From Onthophagus taurus (lineage: Eukaryota > Arthropoda > Insecta > Coleoptera > Scarabaeidae): DNA of 64,000 nt. Under the pieces are notes generated by a model, which was not told the DNA's origin, searched no databases, and saw only the letters and a program-made list of their open reading frames with translations. The stretch is from NCBI RefSeq assembly GCF_036711975.1, contig NC_091968.1:17484001-17548000 (forward strand). The letters run 5' to 3'. The position numbers and the translations under genes are program-made. Shown here in pieces: positions 1 through 11,095 of this stretch (the first letter of the stretch is position 1; each line of letters begins with the position of its first letter).

Positions 1-43
1 AAGCTGTCATAAGAAGTCGGAAGATAGAATTTTAAATGGAAAT

Positions 44-538
44 TTGCTAATCCAGATAAACGATGGATGTGACCTGAAATGGAAACACGAAATTATAAAA
101 TTATACATCAGCAAGTTGCCCGACCGTAAATTCCAAATGACCAATATTGAAGTAAGAAACATTCCTGAAGAAATTCCGCACTGGAAACGCGAAGCCTTGG
201 AACTGCAAATAATCCAATGGAATAACTTCAACAAGACAACTCAACACTTAGAAGTTACCCGACAGGAACTTCAAGAAATATAAAGGACATAGGTCAGGAA
301 ATTCTTGAGATCAACAATAGCCATCCCATGCATCGTTGCTGTTGTGATTCTTGGAATAATTGCCTGCATGAAGTACCGAGGCAAAACAACGCCAAAAATG
401 GAAACTCATGACGTCACTTTGCCTCAAGCCAAAGATCGCCACCCTTGGACACGAACTTCGATCTTAGATGCACCAGAGAAATTGATGACACCCGAAATGA
501 TAAGAGTTAAAAAAATACCGTTAGAAGAAAAACAATGA
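44..538 (+). pseudogene. C-terminal part of an envelope-like glycoprotein of an LTR retroelement
   Basis: Two open stretches lie in the same frame (44-283 and 305-538), separated by TAA at 281-283 and TAG a few codons later. The first is a charged ectodomain-like segment with an N-K-T sequon (NKTTQHLEVT). The second opens with a hydrophobic run of about 20 residues (IAIPCIVAVVILGIIAC), read as a membrane anchor, then a Lys/Pro-rich tail ending at TGA 536-538. Anchor plus short cytoplasmic tail is the usual end of env proteins in env-bearing insect LTR elements. Nothing upstream is visible because the window starts here. The in-frame stops mean it is not functional as it stands. An unrelated single-pass membrane protein is the alternative. 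Confidence 0.4.
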
Positions 539-923
539 GTTAACACAACTTACAATTAAATTTTTACATTTGTTTCATTTTGTATTTTGTAAATTTTAAA
601 ATAAAACTTTTTTAAAAACAAAATACGAGAGTGAAAACGTGTAAATATATATTCTTCCGACATCACCCCGACAACATCTAGTAGATAAAGCGGAAAAAGA
701 AAAAGAAAGTGCTGGAAAGAGAGTTCGATTAAAAATTTTTTTTTATCTTTTACATCGGTCGCCTAAAAATATAAAGAATAAAAATAAGAATATTTATGTC
801 TTCGTTTACACCGGTGTGAAGACAGCAGTAAAACATAGCAGTAAAAATTTCCGATGATACCCGAACGCCCATAGACGTCCGTAATACCGGACACACGGGG
901 GCTCAATTTTTTCGAACAAAAAA
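539..923. other. Non-coding AT-rich stretch after env-like ORF, possible LTR
   Basis: No coding signal. An AATAAA-type polyadenylation signal lies near 599-605, followed by purine-rich sequence (about 690-720) and a GC-richer stretch at 860-902. This is where a 3' LTR would be expected after env, but the second LTR is outside the window, so the ends cannot be fixed. Confidence 0.25.
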
Positions 924-1020
924 ACATTACATTATCAACTTAAGAAGTTAATTACAGTATATTAAAAGTAATTAATATATATTTATCACTAATATCAAGG
1001 TACAATCAGTTAAAATAACT

Positions 1021-1735
1021 GGCTCCAGCTCCCTTATTGGTTCGAAGATCCGCACCAAACTTTATATACGCCTTCTAGACATGATAAGAAATATATTTAT
1101 CGAAAGAAATTTCACTTACAAAGGGTCCGCGGGGGTGAACTACCCCGCAGTAGATTATAATTTGCTCTACCGCCCTTATTCGGTCAAAGATCCGAACCAA
1201 ACTTTACACAAGTGATCTAGACTACCTTAGAATCAAATATCCGTTAACAATTTCCACTTGCATAGGGACCGCGGGGGTGAACTACCCACCAGTAGATTTT
1301 AATTACCCCTACCGCCCTTATTCGGGCGAAGATCCGAACCAAACTTTACACACGTGATCTAGACTACCTTAGAATCAAATATCCGTTAACAATTTCCACT
1401 TGCATAGGGACCGCGGGGGTGAACTACCCACCAGTAGATTTTAATTACCCCTACCGCCCTTATTCGGTCGAAGATCCGAACCAAACTTTACACAAATCTT
1501 CTAAACTACATTAGAATCAAATATCCGTTAACAATTTCCATTTGCATAGGGACCGCGGGGGTGAACTACCCACCAGTAGATTTTAATTACCCCTACCGCC
1601 CTTATTCGGGTGAAGATCCGAACCAAACTTTACACAAGTGATCTAGACTACCTTAGAATCAAATATCCGTTAACAATTTCCACTTGCATAGGGACCGCGG
1701 GGGTAAACTACCCACCGGTAGATTTAAATTACCAA
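1021..1735 (+). repeat. Left-arm tandem array, about 142-bp units
   Basis: The box GACCGCGGGGGTGAACTACC recurs at about 1268, 1410, 1552 and 1693, with a diverged copy at 1123, giving a 141-145 bp period. Each unit also carries CCGCCCTTATTCGG and ATCCGAACCAAACTTTACAC. The units are much more GC-rich than the surrounding DNA. Confidence 0.85.
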
Positions 1736-1796
1736 TACGAAGGGGGGCGTTGACACAAATGGTCAAATGTGTCAAACCTATATAGTAACTAGAAAA

Positions 1797-2350
1797 ACCA
1801 GGAGGTCGACTTTATCCTTTCGGGTAAAATTATATGGGAAATAATTAATAAAAAACGCGCTAACAAAATAGACAAAATTAAAGCCAAATTCGATCCAAAT
1901 GATGTTAATGATTACTTTATTAAGGTACCTCTTGAACTACTAAATGGTTTAAAAAAGTCCAACATAAATGATAAGTTTGATTGCCTTTTGCATAAAATTA
2001 ATGTTGCTGATTGTGGGTTTTCCATTGATCAAGCAAGATTTGTTGAGGTTCGTGACATAATAAACTCGCTAACATACATGGATGATTGCCGTAGGTCCTT
2101 TACAAACCATAATATACTGACCTTTCCGTCATTGTACATTTTGGAATGTGTAATATTTGTAAGGCGAAATCTCGACGACTTTATTAGTCATGACACTTTA
2201 CATAAATATCGGACTAGAAACGGTACCCAACTGAGACCGACCTTTTGGAGACTAGGTCGAAGTCAGTGCCATTTTAAATTTCTTTGAGTAAAATTCTATA
2301 ACAAAATACCGAACGACATTGCTCGGTTGCCTCCTGAACTGTTCAAGAAT
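1797..2350 (+). pseudogene. Internally deleted non-LTR retrotransposon ORF2 fragment
   Basis: The first half (about 1830-2072) reads as the linker that precedes the reverse transcriptase in Jockey/CR1-type ORF2 (FIKVPLELLNGLKK and EVRDIINSL). It then jumps, near 2075, to the far C-terminus: SFTNHNILTFPSLYILECV, the HKYRTRNG motif, and after a frame break FYNKIPNDIARLPPELFKNK. These are the hallmarks of the tail of such ORF2 proteins. The catalytic RT core is therefore missing. The fragment sits between the foldback arms. Confidence 0.6.
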
Positions 2351-2519
2351 AAATATACTTGTACGACACCATATACTTGCGTGACTTTGGTGGTTAATGT
2401 TAATGTTTTTGTTCTGTAAACAACAGGATGTTCGATGATTTTTTTGTTAAGTACTAAAGTTAAGACTGCTGACGTATTTATATAAATATTGTTAACATTT
2501 ATACTAAATAAATTCGAAT

Positions 2520-2940
2520 TTGAATCCTCTTTTTTCAACAATAAATATGGCAAGAATAAATGCCCACATTTTGTACAGTTTCAGCGACAAAACAAAAGCA
2601 AAGCCGCAATTTAGAAATGATTTTCTAAAAAATTTGGCATTGAAGATGAACGGATTTTTGATTAAAAGAAGCCAAATAACTACCCTGAACCAACAGGGTA
2701 GTTAAAACCCAAAAGGGAAAGCTCCAAGAATCAACAGATATAGACACTCCATCGACATCGCAGCAAACAGATCCACATTCAAGAAAAATCAGAGAACGAT
2801 GCCAATTATGTGGTAGGGCTAAAAATAATTATACAACAAAAAAATGTGATGAGTGCTATGAATTTATGTGCAAAAAGCATCTGATTAGACAACAAGTTTA
2901 TCTCAAATGTAATGATCCCAATAATTCAAATGACTCATAA
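2520..2940 (+). pseudogene. C-terminal fragment of a piggyBac-family transposase
   Basis: The segment at 2535-2660 reads NMARINAHILYSF and FRNDFLKNLALKM, which matches the end of the piggyBac catalytic region (usually MARINAYILY... FL..L). After a stop at 2703-2705 and a frame change, about 2790-2940 encodes a Cys/His-rich tail: RCQLCGRAKNNYTTKKCDEC, then YEFMCKKH, ending at TAA. This matches the zinc-binding C-terminal domain of piggyBac transposases. The DDE core is absent and no TTAA-flanked inverted ends were found, so it is a captured fragment. Confidence 0.65.
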
Positions 2941-2984
2941 TAATATTAATTTTTTTTTAAATTATTTTAGAATGTCTTAAAATT

Positions 2985-3500
2985 GTCAACGGATATTTGA
3001 TTCTAAGGTAGTCTAGATCACTTGTGTAAAGTTTGGTTCGGATCTTCGCCCGAATAAGGGCGGTAGGGGTAATTAAAATCTACTGGTGGGTAGTTCACCC
3101 CCGCGGTCCCTATGCAAGTGGAAATTGTTAACGGATATTTGATTCTAAGGTAGTCTAGATCACTTGTGTAAAGTTTGGTTCGGATCTTCGCCCGAATAAG
3201 GGCGGTAGGGGTAATTAAAATCTACTGGTGGGTAGTTCACTCCCGCGGTCCCTATGCAAGTGGAAATTGTTAACGGATATTTGATTCTAATATAGTTTAG
3301 AAGATTTGTGTAAAGTTTGGTTCGGATCTTCGCCCGAATAAGGGCGGTAGGGGTAATTAAAACCTACTGATGGGTAGTTCATCCCCGCGGACCCTTTGCA
3401 AGTGGAATTTCTTTCGATAAATATATTTCTTATAATGTCTAGAAGGCGTATATAAAGTTTGGTGCAGATCTTCGAACCAATAAGGGAGCTGGAGCCAGTT
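2985..3500 (-). repeat. Right-arm tandem array, about 142-bp units, inverted
   Basis: The reverse complement of the left-arm box (GTAGTTCACCCCCGCGGTCC and variants) occurs at about 3090, 3232 and 3374, a 142-bp period. Three units are present against five on the left, so the arms are unequal. Confidence 0.85.
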
Positions 3501-3619
3501 ATTTTAATTAAAATTGCTGATTGTACCTTGATATTAGTGATAAATATATTAATTACTTTTAATATACTGTAATTAACTTCTTCAGTTGATAATGTAATGT
3601 TTTAAAAAAAACATTAAAA

Positions 3620-4358
3620 CTACACAAAATTGGTAAATTCACTTGTCAAATACTCATCAGTATCATAAGAGGCCTTATTAATCAAATAACCTTTAATTTT
3701 TTCTTTAAATTTTTGCAGTGGAAGGCTCTTGATGCTAGATGGCAGGGGGTTATAAAATCTCACCGCATAGTAATTGATACCATTTCTAGCTTTATTCGTT
3801 GCGGCAACCAGCTACTTCTTTAAGATACAACAAGCAAGATAATATAAACAAAGAGGGCAATGTTAACATCTTTAATTCAAGAAATTTACTTTTACAACAA
3901 GCTCTGTAACTCAACCCCGCCAGTATCCTCACGCACCTCCTCTGAACACCAAACACCTAATCAGCATGTGCAGAATGTCCCCAGCACAATATTGCCTACG
4001 ACATATGTGGAAAAAAATAGCCGTAATACGCTTTCATTAGTACTTCGTGTGAAACCATTGCTCTGATATTACGAATCAAGAATATATTTTTATTTAACGT
4101 TTTTGTTAAGTGCGCTACATGATCAGACCAAGTGAGGTGGGAATCAAGAAATACTCCTAAGTACTTCACTGGTTCACTGGGCAAATCAATATGTCGGAGT
4201 GAGAAAAAAAGTGTTTGAGTTTTTGATTCATTGATAGTAAGACGATTAGAATCAAACCATTCCAAAATATTTCTTTCAGAATCCTTAGTTATAGCTTTTA
4301 CATCTGCCTCCGAATTGCATTTATTTATAATGGCAGTGTCATTAGCGAACAAAATCAT
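3620..4358 (-). pseudogene. C-terminal half of a non-LTR retrotransposon reverse transcriptase
   Basis: On the minus strand 4358-3996 reads MILFANDTAIINKCN, where FANDTA corresponds to the RT catalytic box F-A-D-D-T with one aspartate changed to asparagine. It continues with WFDSNRLTINESKTQTLFF and VKYLGVFLDSHLTW, standard thumb-side motifs. After frame breaks, 3800-3620 gives NYYAVRFYNPLPSSIKSLP and ends with a TAG at 3622-3620. The order is that of Jockey/CR1-type ORF2. It is truncated 5' of the catalytic box, frameshifted, and has lost a catalytic aspartate. Its 3' end abuts the foldback arm directly. Confidence 0.7.
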
Positions 4359-4918
4359 ATGTCTCCTTAGCGATGTTTACCATCGTTTTTCGTATAAAAA
4401 TTAAAAAAACGCAACTATTTGCATGGAACGATGACTAATTTATTAAAAAAAAAAGAATATCGGTGCTACAGACTGTTTCGGTTACTTCATGTAACCTCTC
4501 TTGGAGAACGCAGCTCGTTACCATTGATTTTTCGATTTTTTTAGAATTAATTTAAATAGAAGTTCAATTTTCAAACATATAAAGTTTTTTCATGAATATA
4601 AAAAGTTTTTTTTGCATAGAACGTACACTATTTATTACTACACAACACATCTCCTCTCTGCTAATGTTTAAACCGGCCCATACACGGTGATGCAAAACTG
4701 TCACATTTGCACGCAGAGCTAATGCACACGAGCAAATGTGATCGTCTATGTCTCAAAACTGACGACGCTGTCAGGTCTAGACATGGCACGATACGATCTG
4801 GTTGAGCTTGATTTTGCACGGCCCGCCGCGTGCAAGTTTGTACGTGTGGAGATAGTTCATGCCATTCTTCTCAGTTTTAAATTGATCTTCGCAAGAGTAA
4901 TATTAAAATTATTACGAA

Positions 4919-6046
4919 ATGGCTGTGCGTAAGCAAGAAGATGTTATGCGAGATTTTATAAGTGTTTATCAAAAAAATAGTTGTCTATGGAAAGTGAAAA
5001 GTGCCGAATACATGGATCGAAATAAAAAGGATGAGGGTTACCAGCTACTGGTGGAAGTTTTTAAGCAAATAAACCCTGCTGCGAACATTGACTTAGTAAA
5101 GAAAAAAATTAATTCAATGAGGAGTTGTTTTCGAAAAGAATATAAAAAGGTCATAGAATCCAAAAAATCTGGTGCAGGCAGCGAGGACATCTATACTCCT
5201 TCTTTGTGGTATTTTGATTTGTTGATGTTTCTTAAAGACCACGAAGTCCCCAGAAATAGCATAGCAACCGATGACTCTGATTTCATGACTAGGCAGACAG
5301 GAGTAAGTGAAAAAAGACGTTAACAATTTACTTTGTATAATATATAATTTAATATACAGTGATAAACGTTTCAAAAGTAACGGATAAATTCGATAAAATT
5401 ATTATAAACAATTTATGAAAAAATCGCGCATCAAAAAAAAGAAAAACGCAAACAGAAAATAATATATCAAAATAACATGAAAGATGGAAAACAATAATAC
5501 TTTTGAAACGCTCTGTATACATAATTTTTATATAATTTACTATGTAAATCATCCTGTTTATACAGAGTGAAAATGATGATGATGTCGATGATATCGAAAC
5601 AGATATCCCACATCCTTCTACGCCAGATATGCCACCAACACCTTCATCAGCTACCTCTATATCATCAAAATCATCTACAAACAAACCACGTAGACAAAAA
5701 AAAAAGTAAAGTGGATACTGATAGTATTCTACAAGTCGTTGGAGAAAAACTCCAAAATTCATGAGCCGAAGATGAATTTGATATTGTAGGACGAAATGTG
5801 GCAGAAAAATTGCGAAAATTGGACCCTAATATGAGAATAATTGCGGAAAAATTGATAAACGATACCTTGTTTGAGGGACAGTTGGGAACATTAAACAGAT
5901 ACGCTCACATTATCATTCCACAAGTTTCTCAACATTCAACAAAGCAACATGCTCATCAGCCATTCTACAATTATCAGGATGTTGATTCCCAAGTGAGCAC
6001 GCCGTTACCAACTGGGCAATATTATTCTCAATTCTTAAGTGAATAA
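4919..6046 (+). pseudogene. MADF/Myb-like DNA-binding protein of the Harbinger element
   Basis: In Harbinger elements this accessory protein binds the transposon ends and helps bring the transposase to the nucleus. Exon 1 (4919-5302) starts at ATG and encodes a MADF domain over residues about 8-100: DVMRDFISVYQKNSCLW, then FRKEYKKVIESKK and LWYFDLLMFL. The donor GA|GTAAGT is at 5303 and the acceptor TACAG at 5561-5565. Exon 2 is an acidic, then Ser/Thr/Pro-rich linker and a basic patch. A frameshift in the poly-A run near 5700 is needed to reach the conserved C-terminal part (MAEKLRKLDPNMRIIAEKLI), and a TGA at 5762-5764 interrupts it. It ends at 6046. Two lesions make it a pseudogene. Confidence 0.75.
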
Positions 6047-6233
6047 TGTATGCCTACTATTTTTGTTTTAATATATTTTTTTTTAATTATTGTTGTTTTA
6101 AATAAAGAACTGTAGAAAGTTTTATCTATTTTATTCATTCGTACAGCAAGGTTAAGATACATAAGGACACGATACACTATATATGATAACGAAACAGTGT
6201 TATGTAAGTACATTTTCAAAATTAACATTTCCA

Positions 6234-7543
6234 CTATTCTTGATATGTAACACGATCATGTTGCCAAGGTACGCGCCCATCATCAATAAAGTACCTTACA
6301 AAACGGTCTCGGACGTCTTTTGCTTGTTGGGTTGCGTGACGATTATATGAACGTTGCAACGGGACAGTTCTTTTATTTTCTGATTCAGAACCAGGAATTG
6401 TAAAGTTTGCACGTATATTACTATCTGAAGTGAGTGACGTGCCCAAATTTGGATCACATTTTGATCTTAAAAAATTATGAAGCACACAACATGTTAATAC
6501 CACTTTTTCAATCTTATCTAGTTTCAAATTAATTTCGGTGTGCAAAATGCGAAATCTGGAAGCTAACATTCCAAATGCACATTACACCGTATTTCTTGCA
6601 CGGGACAATCTATAATTATAAATTTTGTTTTCGTAACTCAACTCTTTTCGACTGAAAGGTTTTAGAAAATTAGAACGTAAAGCAACGCTTCATCTCCTAT
6701 AAAAACAAAAGGTAACTTTGTTTCAGTACAAAGTACTTGTCTTTCTGCCGGTATATTTAGAAGATTATGTATTAGTTTGTTGTAAAAATTTGTATTTTCT
6801 ATAACACCGCCGTCCGAAATTCTGCCATTGGTACCGACGTCGACGAGCAAGAATTCACAATTGCTATTTACAATACCTAACAAAACTATGCTGTAAAATC
6901 CTTTATAGTTATAGAAAAATGATCCGCTATTCGCTGGTCGTGCAATTCTGATGTGCTTGCCATCCACTACGCCTAAACAATGAGGAAATTGCCATTTTTC
7001 TTGAAATTCCCGCGCTATCTGTATCCATTGCGATTCAGTCGTTGGAAACTATAAAAATACAATTTGATATTTAATATAAGTAGTTGTTTTTTTTATAAAA
7101 GTGCTTACGCTTATGTAATCTTTGCTAAGAACTTGGCAAATTGCTGCACATGTATCAGGTATGATTTTACCTAATGACTGAGGTGATATGATTGCAGAAA
7201 ACTTTAAGTCTTCAAAACACCGACCAGAAGCTAGAAACCGCAATGTCGTTGATAACCTTTCGTGAGGACTAATAGCTTTTCTCATTATCGTATCTTCCTT
7301 TTCTATTAGCGGCGTTACTAGATGTAGTAGTTCAATATATGTGTTTTCATCCATGCGCAAATAATTCCTATAGTCATCGACTTCTAACCGTAATTCGTTC
7401 AGTAAATTCGCGTGAGAATACTGTTTCCGTTTTTTCAGCCAATTTTTTACCCATTTTGTTCTCTTCCTTTCTTTCTTCTTCTTCACTACTATTGCGATAG
7501 CAGTAGCAATTAAATATAAATCATTTTGTCGTATTACATTCAT
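6234..7543 (-). pseudogene. PIF/Harbinger DDE transposase (DDE_Tnp_4 type)
   Basis: It starts at ATG 7543. Exon 1 (to about 7109) is basic and has the helical region ending CAAICQVLSKDYIS. The intron has donor GTAAGC and acceptor TTATAG near 7050. Exon 2 carries the first catalytic Asp in GVVDGKHIRI, the second in LLVDVGTNGRISDGG, and the Glu in FIGDEAL. A frameshift right after GDEAL breaks the frame; the next frame continues RSNFLKPFSRKELSY and RLSRARNTV, then an in-frame TAA where N-A-F-G is expected, and ASRFRILHTEINLKLDKIEK with CCVLHNFLR to the end. The catalytic residues survive but the frameshift and stop would inactivate it. Confidence 0.85.
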
Positions 7544-7699
7544 TATAGTAACAAGTCACACCTTTTAGTCACAACTCACTATGAAACTGATACTAAAACT
7601 GACAAGTAAATTTGAACCGTGTGTTCCATCATTTTCGTTTCACATTTGCTCGCATGCAAACATGCTTCAGTTTTGCATCACCGTGTATGGACCCCTTAA

Positions 7700-8126
7700 G
7701 AGAGAATTGTTATAAATCTAACAATCCACTGTTCAAATCCGCAAATTTCACTAAGACGTTTCTCAACTTTGATATTATGTGTACGATGATTGTTAATCCC
7801 TTTATGATGAAATGTTGTATACGACGCACAGTGGTCACTTTTGTCGATCTAAGCGAGCGAAATTATTTTGTATGATAAAATATATGTATAATTAACTTTT
7901 GAAAAGTTTACGAAAAGATAGAATAGTACTTTGTATAGTAGTTTGTAAATATTGAAGGATATATTACTGAAAAAGTACTAAAATAAAAGAAAATTAACGT
8001 ACAAAGTATAAATAAACGAAGAAACGCTTTAAGGCAATGGTTTTTGATATATTTACACTTAATCAAACAATACCAGTTTTTAAAGTGTAACATGTAACTG
8101 AAAATATAAAAAAACGCTTTTTATTT
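7700..8126. other. Unassigned AT-rich spacer
   Basis: Only short open frames without recognisable motifs. No repeats or RNA genes seen. It separates the Harbinger element from the Transib fragment. Confidence 0.4.
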
Positions 8127-9008
8127 TTAGTTATTGTGTATGTCACTATTATAAGATTCACTTTCACTACTATCATTTATACTACATTTAATCATTTTTT
8201 TAACTTCTGATGGCAAAGTGCTACTTTTCTTAGGTTGTGATGGTCGCAAACTACTAATTAGTGGATCGGATGATACGAGTAGCAGGTGCATCATATCCTC
8301 GAGTGTCTGCTGCCGAGTGAATTTACGCGAAAAGAACTGTCTATATTTATTAATAAGTTTTGAATAGTACGCTATTTACTTCGAAACCACAGGAAATGGT
8401 AATTAAAATGGCACTTATTCGTTTTATAAAATTTTCAGAAGCTAATTCAGGACTTCTGAAAAAACGTCTGGCTGTATTGCCGTCATTGGTTGTCCCAAAA
8501 CCTGGCTTAGGCATATCAACCAGAAGACCCATGTTACGACGAAATTTTTCTTGTATTTCTTTCTTTCTTGTTTCTGCTTTTTCCTTATCTTCTTTCCTGA
8601 CTTGCCATTTACATATCTCTAATCTGTATGCAATATGTAAAATGCACTCAAACGCTTTTATCCACGCATGGAGGCTTGAAATTCCATATTCCAACTTATC
8701 TTCTTTTATCACTCGTTTTAATACGACATCTACGTCATTCATTTGCTTCGGAGAAGCTCCACAAAGGTGACAGTTTTGACCGGGCGTATCAGATAACCAG
8801 CTGCAAATTTTACCATCAATCATGGTTAAAGAAAATAAGGAATAACACGGTATCAGATTTGTTTGAAATTCAGTAGCGATCTATTTGGTTCATCTATTTG
8901 TTTTTTAATGTTTTCAATTTCATTTTTGACAAATTCTTTTGTTTCTTTATGAAAAATTATTTTTACTGGTCGACAGTATTTTGTTGACGATGTTGATTCA
9001 TTTTGTCA
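8127..9008 (-). pseudogene. C-terminal fragment of a Transib (RAG1-related) transposase
   Basis: Reading leftwards, 9008-8880 gives YCRPVKIIFHKETKEFVK. The segment 8823-8350 then gives MIDGKICSWLSDTPGQNCHL, a zinc-type CHLCGASPKQMND, SLHAWIKAFECILHIAYRLE, KWQVR and the signature NDGNTARRFF. A last piece (about 8320-8127) reads NKYRQFFSRKFTRQQTLEDM and LLVSSDPLISSL and ends at TAA. These are the ordered blocks of Transib transposases, relatives of RAG1. About 50 residues are missing between LFKTY and NKYRQ, with a frame change. In the family that stretch carries the last catalytic glutamate. The N-terminal two thirds are absent. Confidence 0.75.
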
Positions 9009-9030
9009 TATAACAAATTCCTGTTTATCT

Positions 9031-10460
9031 TCAAATACACCTTTGATTCGTAACAATCCACAACTTTGATGTTGTCAATATTCTTAAAGACTTTTTTAAT
9101 TTTTTCACGTAAGGAATTTTACGATATTTAACAATCTGTTCAGTTGTGTTTGTTGCTGTATTTAAGATGTTGGTAGAGAATAACAATTTATTAACAAGTT
9201 TTGGGGGATACCCATTATTAAAAAAGGCATTCCTTAAAAATCTCAAATTTTCATCAAGGAACCTCCGATCACTAATATGCATTATTCTATGTTTCATTGT
9301 CAAAACTGTTGCTATCTTGTGGCCAAAGGTATGGTTTGAATGAAAGTTTAAATATCTGCCAGAATAAGTAGGCTTTCTATACCAATCAAAAACGATCGAG
9401 TTATCCACGTTTCTGATGACTTTAGTGTCAAGAAAGGGTAACCCCCCGTCGACTTCGTGATCAAGTGTGAATTGTATGCTAGGGTGGAAACTGTTAAATT
9501 GATTTAAAATTGCTACTGCATCGTCTTTGTGGACACCCAAAATTAGATCGTCTACATATTTTTTAATGAAATTAATTCTGAAGTTAATGTTATTTTTTTT
9601 TTAAATGTTATCAATGACGTGGTCCATCACTATCAGAGCCAGTATCGAAGAGATTTTGGAGCCCATAGGGGTTCCTTCAATTTGACGGTAGATTGTTCCA
9701 TTAAAAGTAAAGACTAAAGCTTCAAAGATTAATTTCAAACTCAACAAAAACGTGTTCTTATCCCAACCACACTGGTCCGCTACTAAATCCCATTTTTCCT
9801 CTATAATTTTATTGACCAAGTCCAAAGGAATCACCGTAAATAAGCTGCTAACGTCAAGGGAAATCAGTATGTAATCCCGTGGCAGCTTGTAACCGTTATA
9901 ATCGTTAACAAATTGAAAAGTGTTTTTGATATTATAATCAGTTCTGTCGTTAAAAGCTAAGCTTAGTATGTTTGCCATGTAACCAGACAATTCATAGGAA
10001 GGGGTGCCCACAGAAGAAATAATAGGTCTCAAAGGGTTATCTTCCTTATGGATTTTTGGAAGAAAATACGCTTTGGCCAAGCCTGAATTATATGTTTTTA
10101 ATTTTTTAGCTTCGATGTCATTAATGAATTTTTGTGATTGTATACATTTAATAAAGGTGTTAATTTGTTTTTGAATGTTATTCAATGGGTCTTTTTCAAT
10201 AACTTTGTATACTTCATTATCACTAAGCATTGCGATAGCTTTATTTATATAATCAGTTTTGTCCATTATCACTGTTGTTGCCCCTTTATCGGCCTTAGTA
10301 ATGATAGTATTAGGATTATCTCTAATGTAATTTTTTGTGGATTTTAGCATTGAAAAAATTCTGTTGTGCAACCCATCATATGTTTCCCTGTCTGATTGGA
10401 AATTGGTTATAACGTTTGTTATAGCTAAGTTTTTCTGTTCTACGTTTAAATCTCTAATTA
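9031..10460 (-). pseudogene. Penelope-like element reverse transcriptase
   Basis: On minus from about 10460: ITNVITNFQSDRETYDG, then TIITKADKGATTVIMDK, GLAKAYFLPKIHK, LRPIISSVGTPSYELSGYMA, YILISLDVSSLFTVIPLD and IEGTPMGSKISSILA. These are the RT blocks of Penelope-like elements in order. A frameshift in the T-run at 9593-9602 follows; the next frame has the catalytic FIKKYVDDLILG (YVDD, about 9541-9575), then GGLPFLDTKV, FDWYRKPTYSGRYLNF and the C-terminal KIPYVKKLKK. The RT core is nearly whole. The GIY-YIG endonuclease expected after it is missing; the sequence runs into the Transib fragment. The upstream end carries a hammerhead-like motif near 11096. Confidence 0.8.
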
Positions 10461-11090
10461 AGTTTTTTTACATTAACTACACTGATGACTCAATTAACTT
10501 CAAAACTGATACACAATCCTTAAGCAACATTTATGCTTACATCATTTCTAATGACAAAAGCAAGAATAGGCTGGCCCCCTAGACATTTGGTTTTTTCTGT
10601 TTATATAAAATTTTTCCAACACTTAATGATTAACTTTTTAACAAATTTAATATTTTAAAACTGTTATTTAATTTAAACAATCTAAAATTGTGTGCAGAAT
10701 GTGAATTTGTATCGCTAGGGTTACTTCAAATTTTGTTATGTTAACTTTTATCATCAATTTGAATTTTAAATTTTGAATTTCAATTACAGTTTTCTCTTTA
10801 TATTTTAACGCATGCGCTGGGCGTATTGTTCCAGTTTTGTTCAAATAAAACTAGAATTTCAGAATCTAAAAAAGAAAAAACGAAAGTAAAATTTTAACGT
10901 GTAACTCGTTCGTCTCAATGATTTTAACTTTTAATTCCACATTTTAATTTAATTAAACGCAATAATTTCTATGTAATGTGTTCAATAACGTTTTTGGTTT
11001 ATCCACTTCATAAACAAGTAAGTTTTTCAATTTATTTTGTAAAACTTGTACCATTTTAAGAAAATTTTTTTCTCTTTAACAGCAAATGTA
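10461..11090. other. 5' region of the Penelope-like element, AT-rich
   Basis: No convincing protein coding. It lies between the RT and the hammerhead-like motif at 11096 and probably belongs to the 5' untranslated part of the PLE. A small plus-strand frame at 10337-10582 overlaps the RT and is judged a shadow. Confidence 0.4.
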
Positions 11091-11095
11091 ATTCG

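Larger units (their letters stand above)
924..3602. mobile_element. Foldback-like element with tandem subrepeats in inverted arms
   Basis: The outer ends are inverted copies: AACATTACATTATCAACT near 927 recurs in reverse complement near 3590. Further in, each arm has GGCTCCAGCTCCCTTATTGG in opposite orientation (1020 and 3478-3497) and then about 142-bp GC-rich subrepeats. There are about five units on the left and three on the right. Long inverted arms built of tandem repeats are typical of foldback (FB/Galileo-like) elements. The centre (1797-2940) holds two unrelated decayed pieces, a LINE fragment and a piggyBac C-terminus, so it carries foreign sequence rather than its own transposase. 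No clear target duplication was identified. Confidence 0.6.
4672..7695. mobile_element. PIF/Harbinger DNA transposon (two-gene, decayed)
   Basis: The ends are inverted copies: GGCCCATACACGGTGATGCA at 4675 and its complement ending GTGTATGGACC near 7693, with the match continuing about 25 bp. They are flanked by TTAA at 4668-4671 and 7696-7699, consistent with the 3-bp TWA duplication of this superfamily. Inside are two convergently placed genes: a MADF-domain protein on plus and a DDE transposase on minus. That pair is the standard autonomous Harbinger set. Both are damaged. Confidence 0.85.

Noticed and set aside
4455-4505. A further hammerhead-like motif on minus (GGTTAC/GTAACC then GAAAC)
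   Set aside because: The helix and GAAAC are present, but the CTGANGA half is missing (CTCCAAGAGA instead). At best a decayed PLE end.
5349-5762. 137-codon open frame on minus
   Set aside because: Antisense to MADF exon 2 and its intron; rich in F, Y and S, typical of reversed AT-rich sequence.
8360-8770. 136-codon open frame on plus
   Set aside because: Antisense to the Transib fragment, which has clear family motifs.
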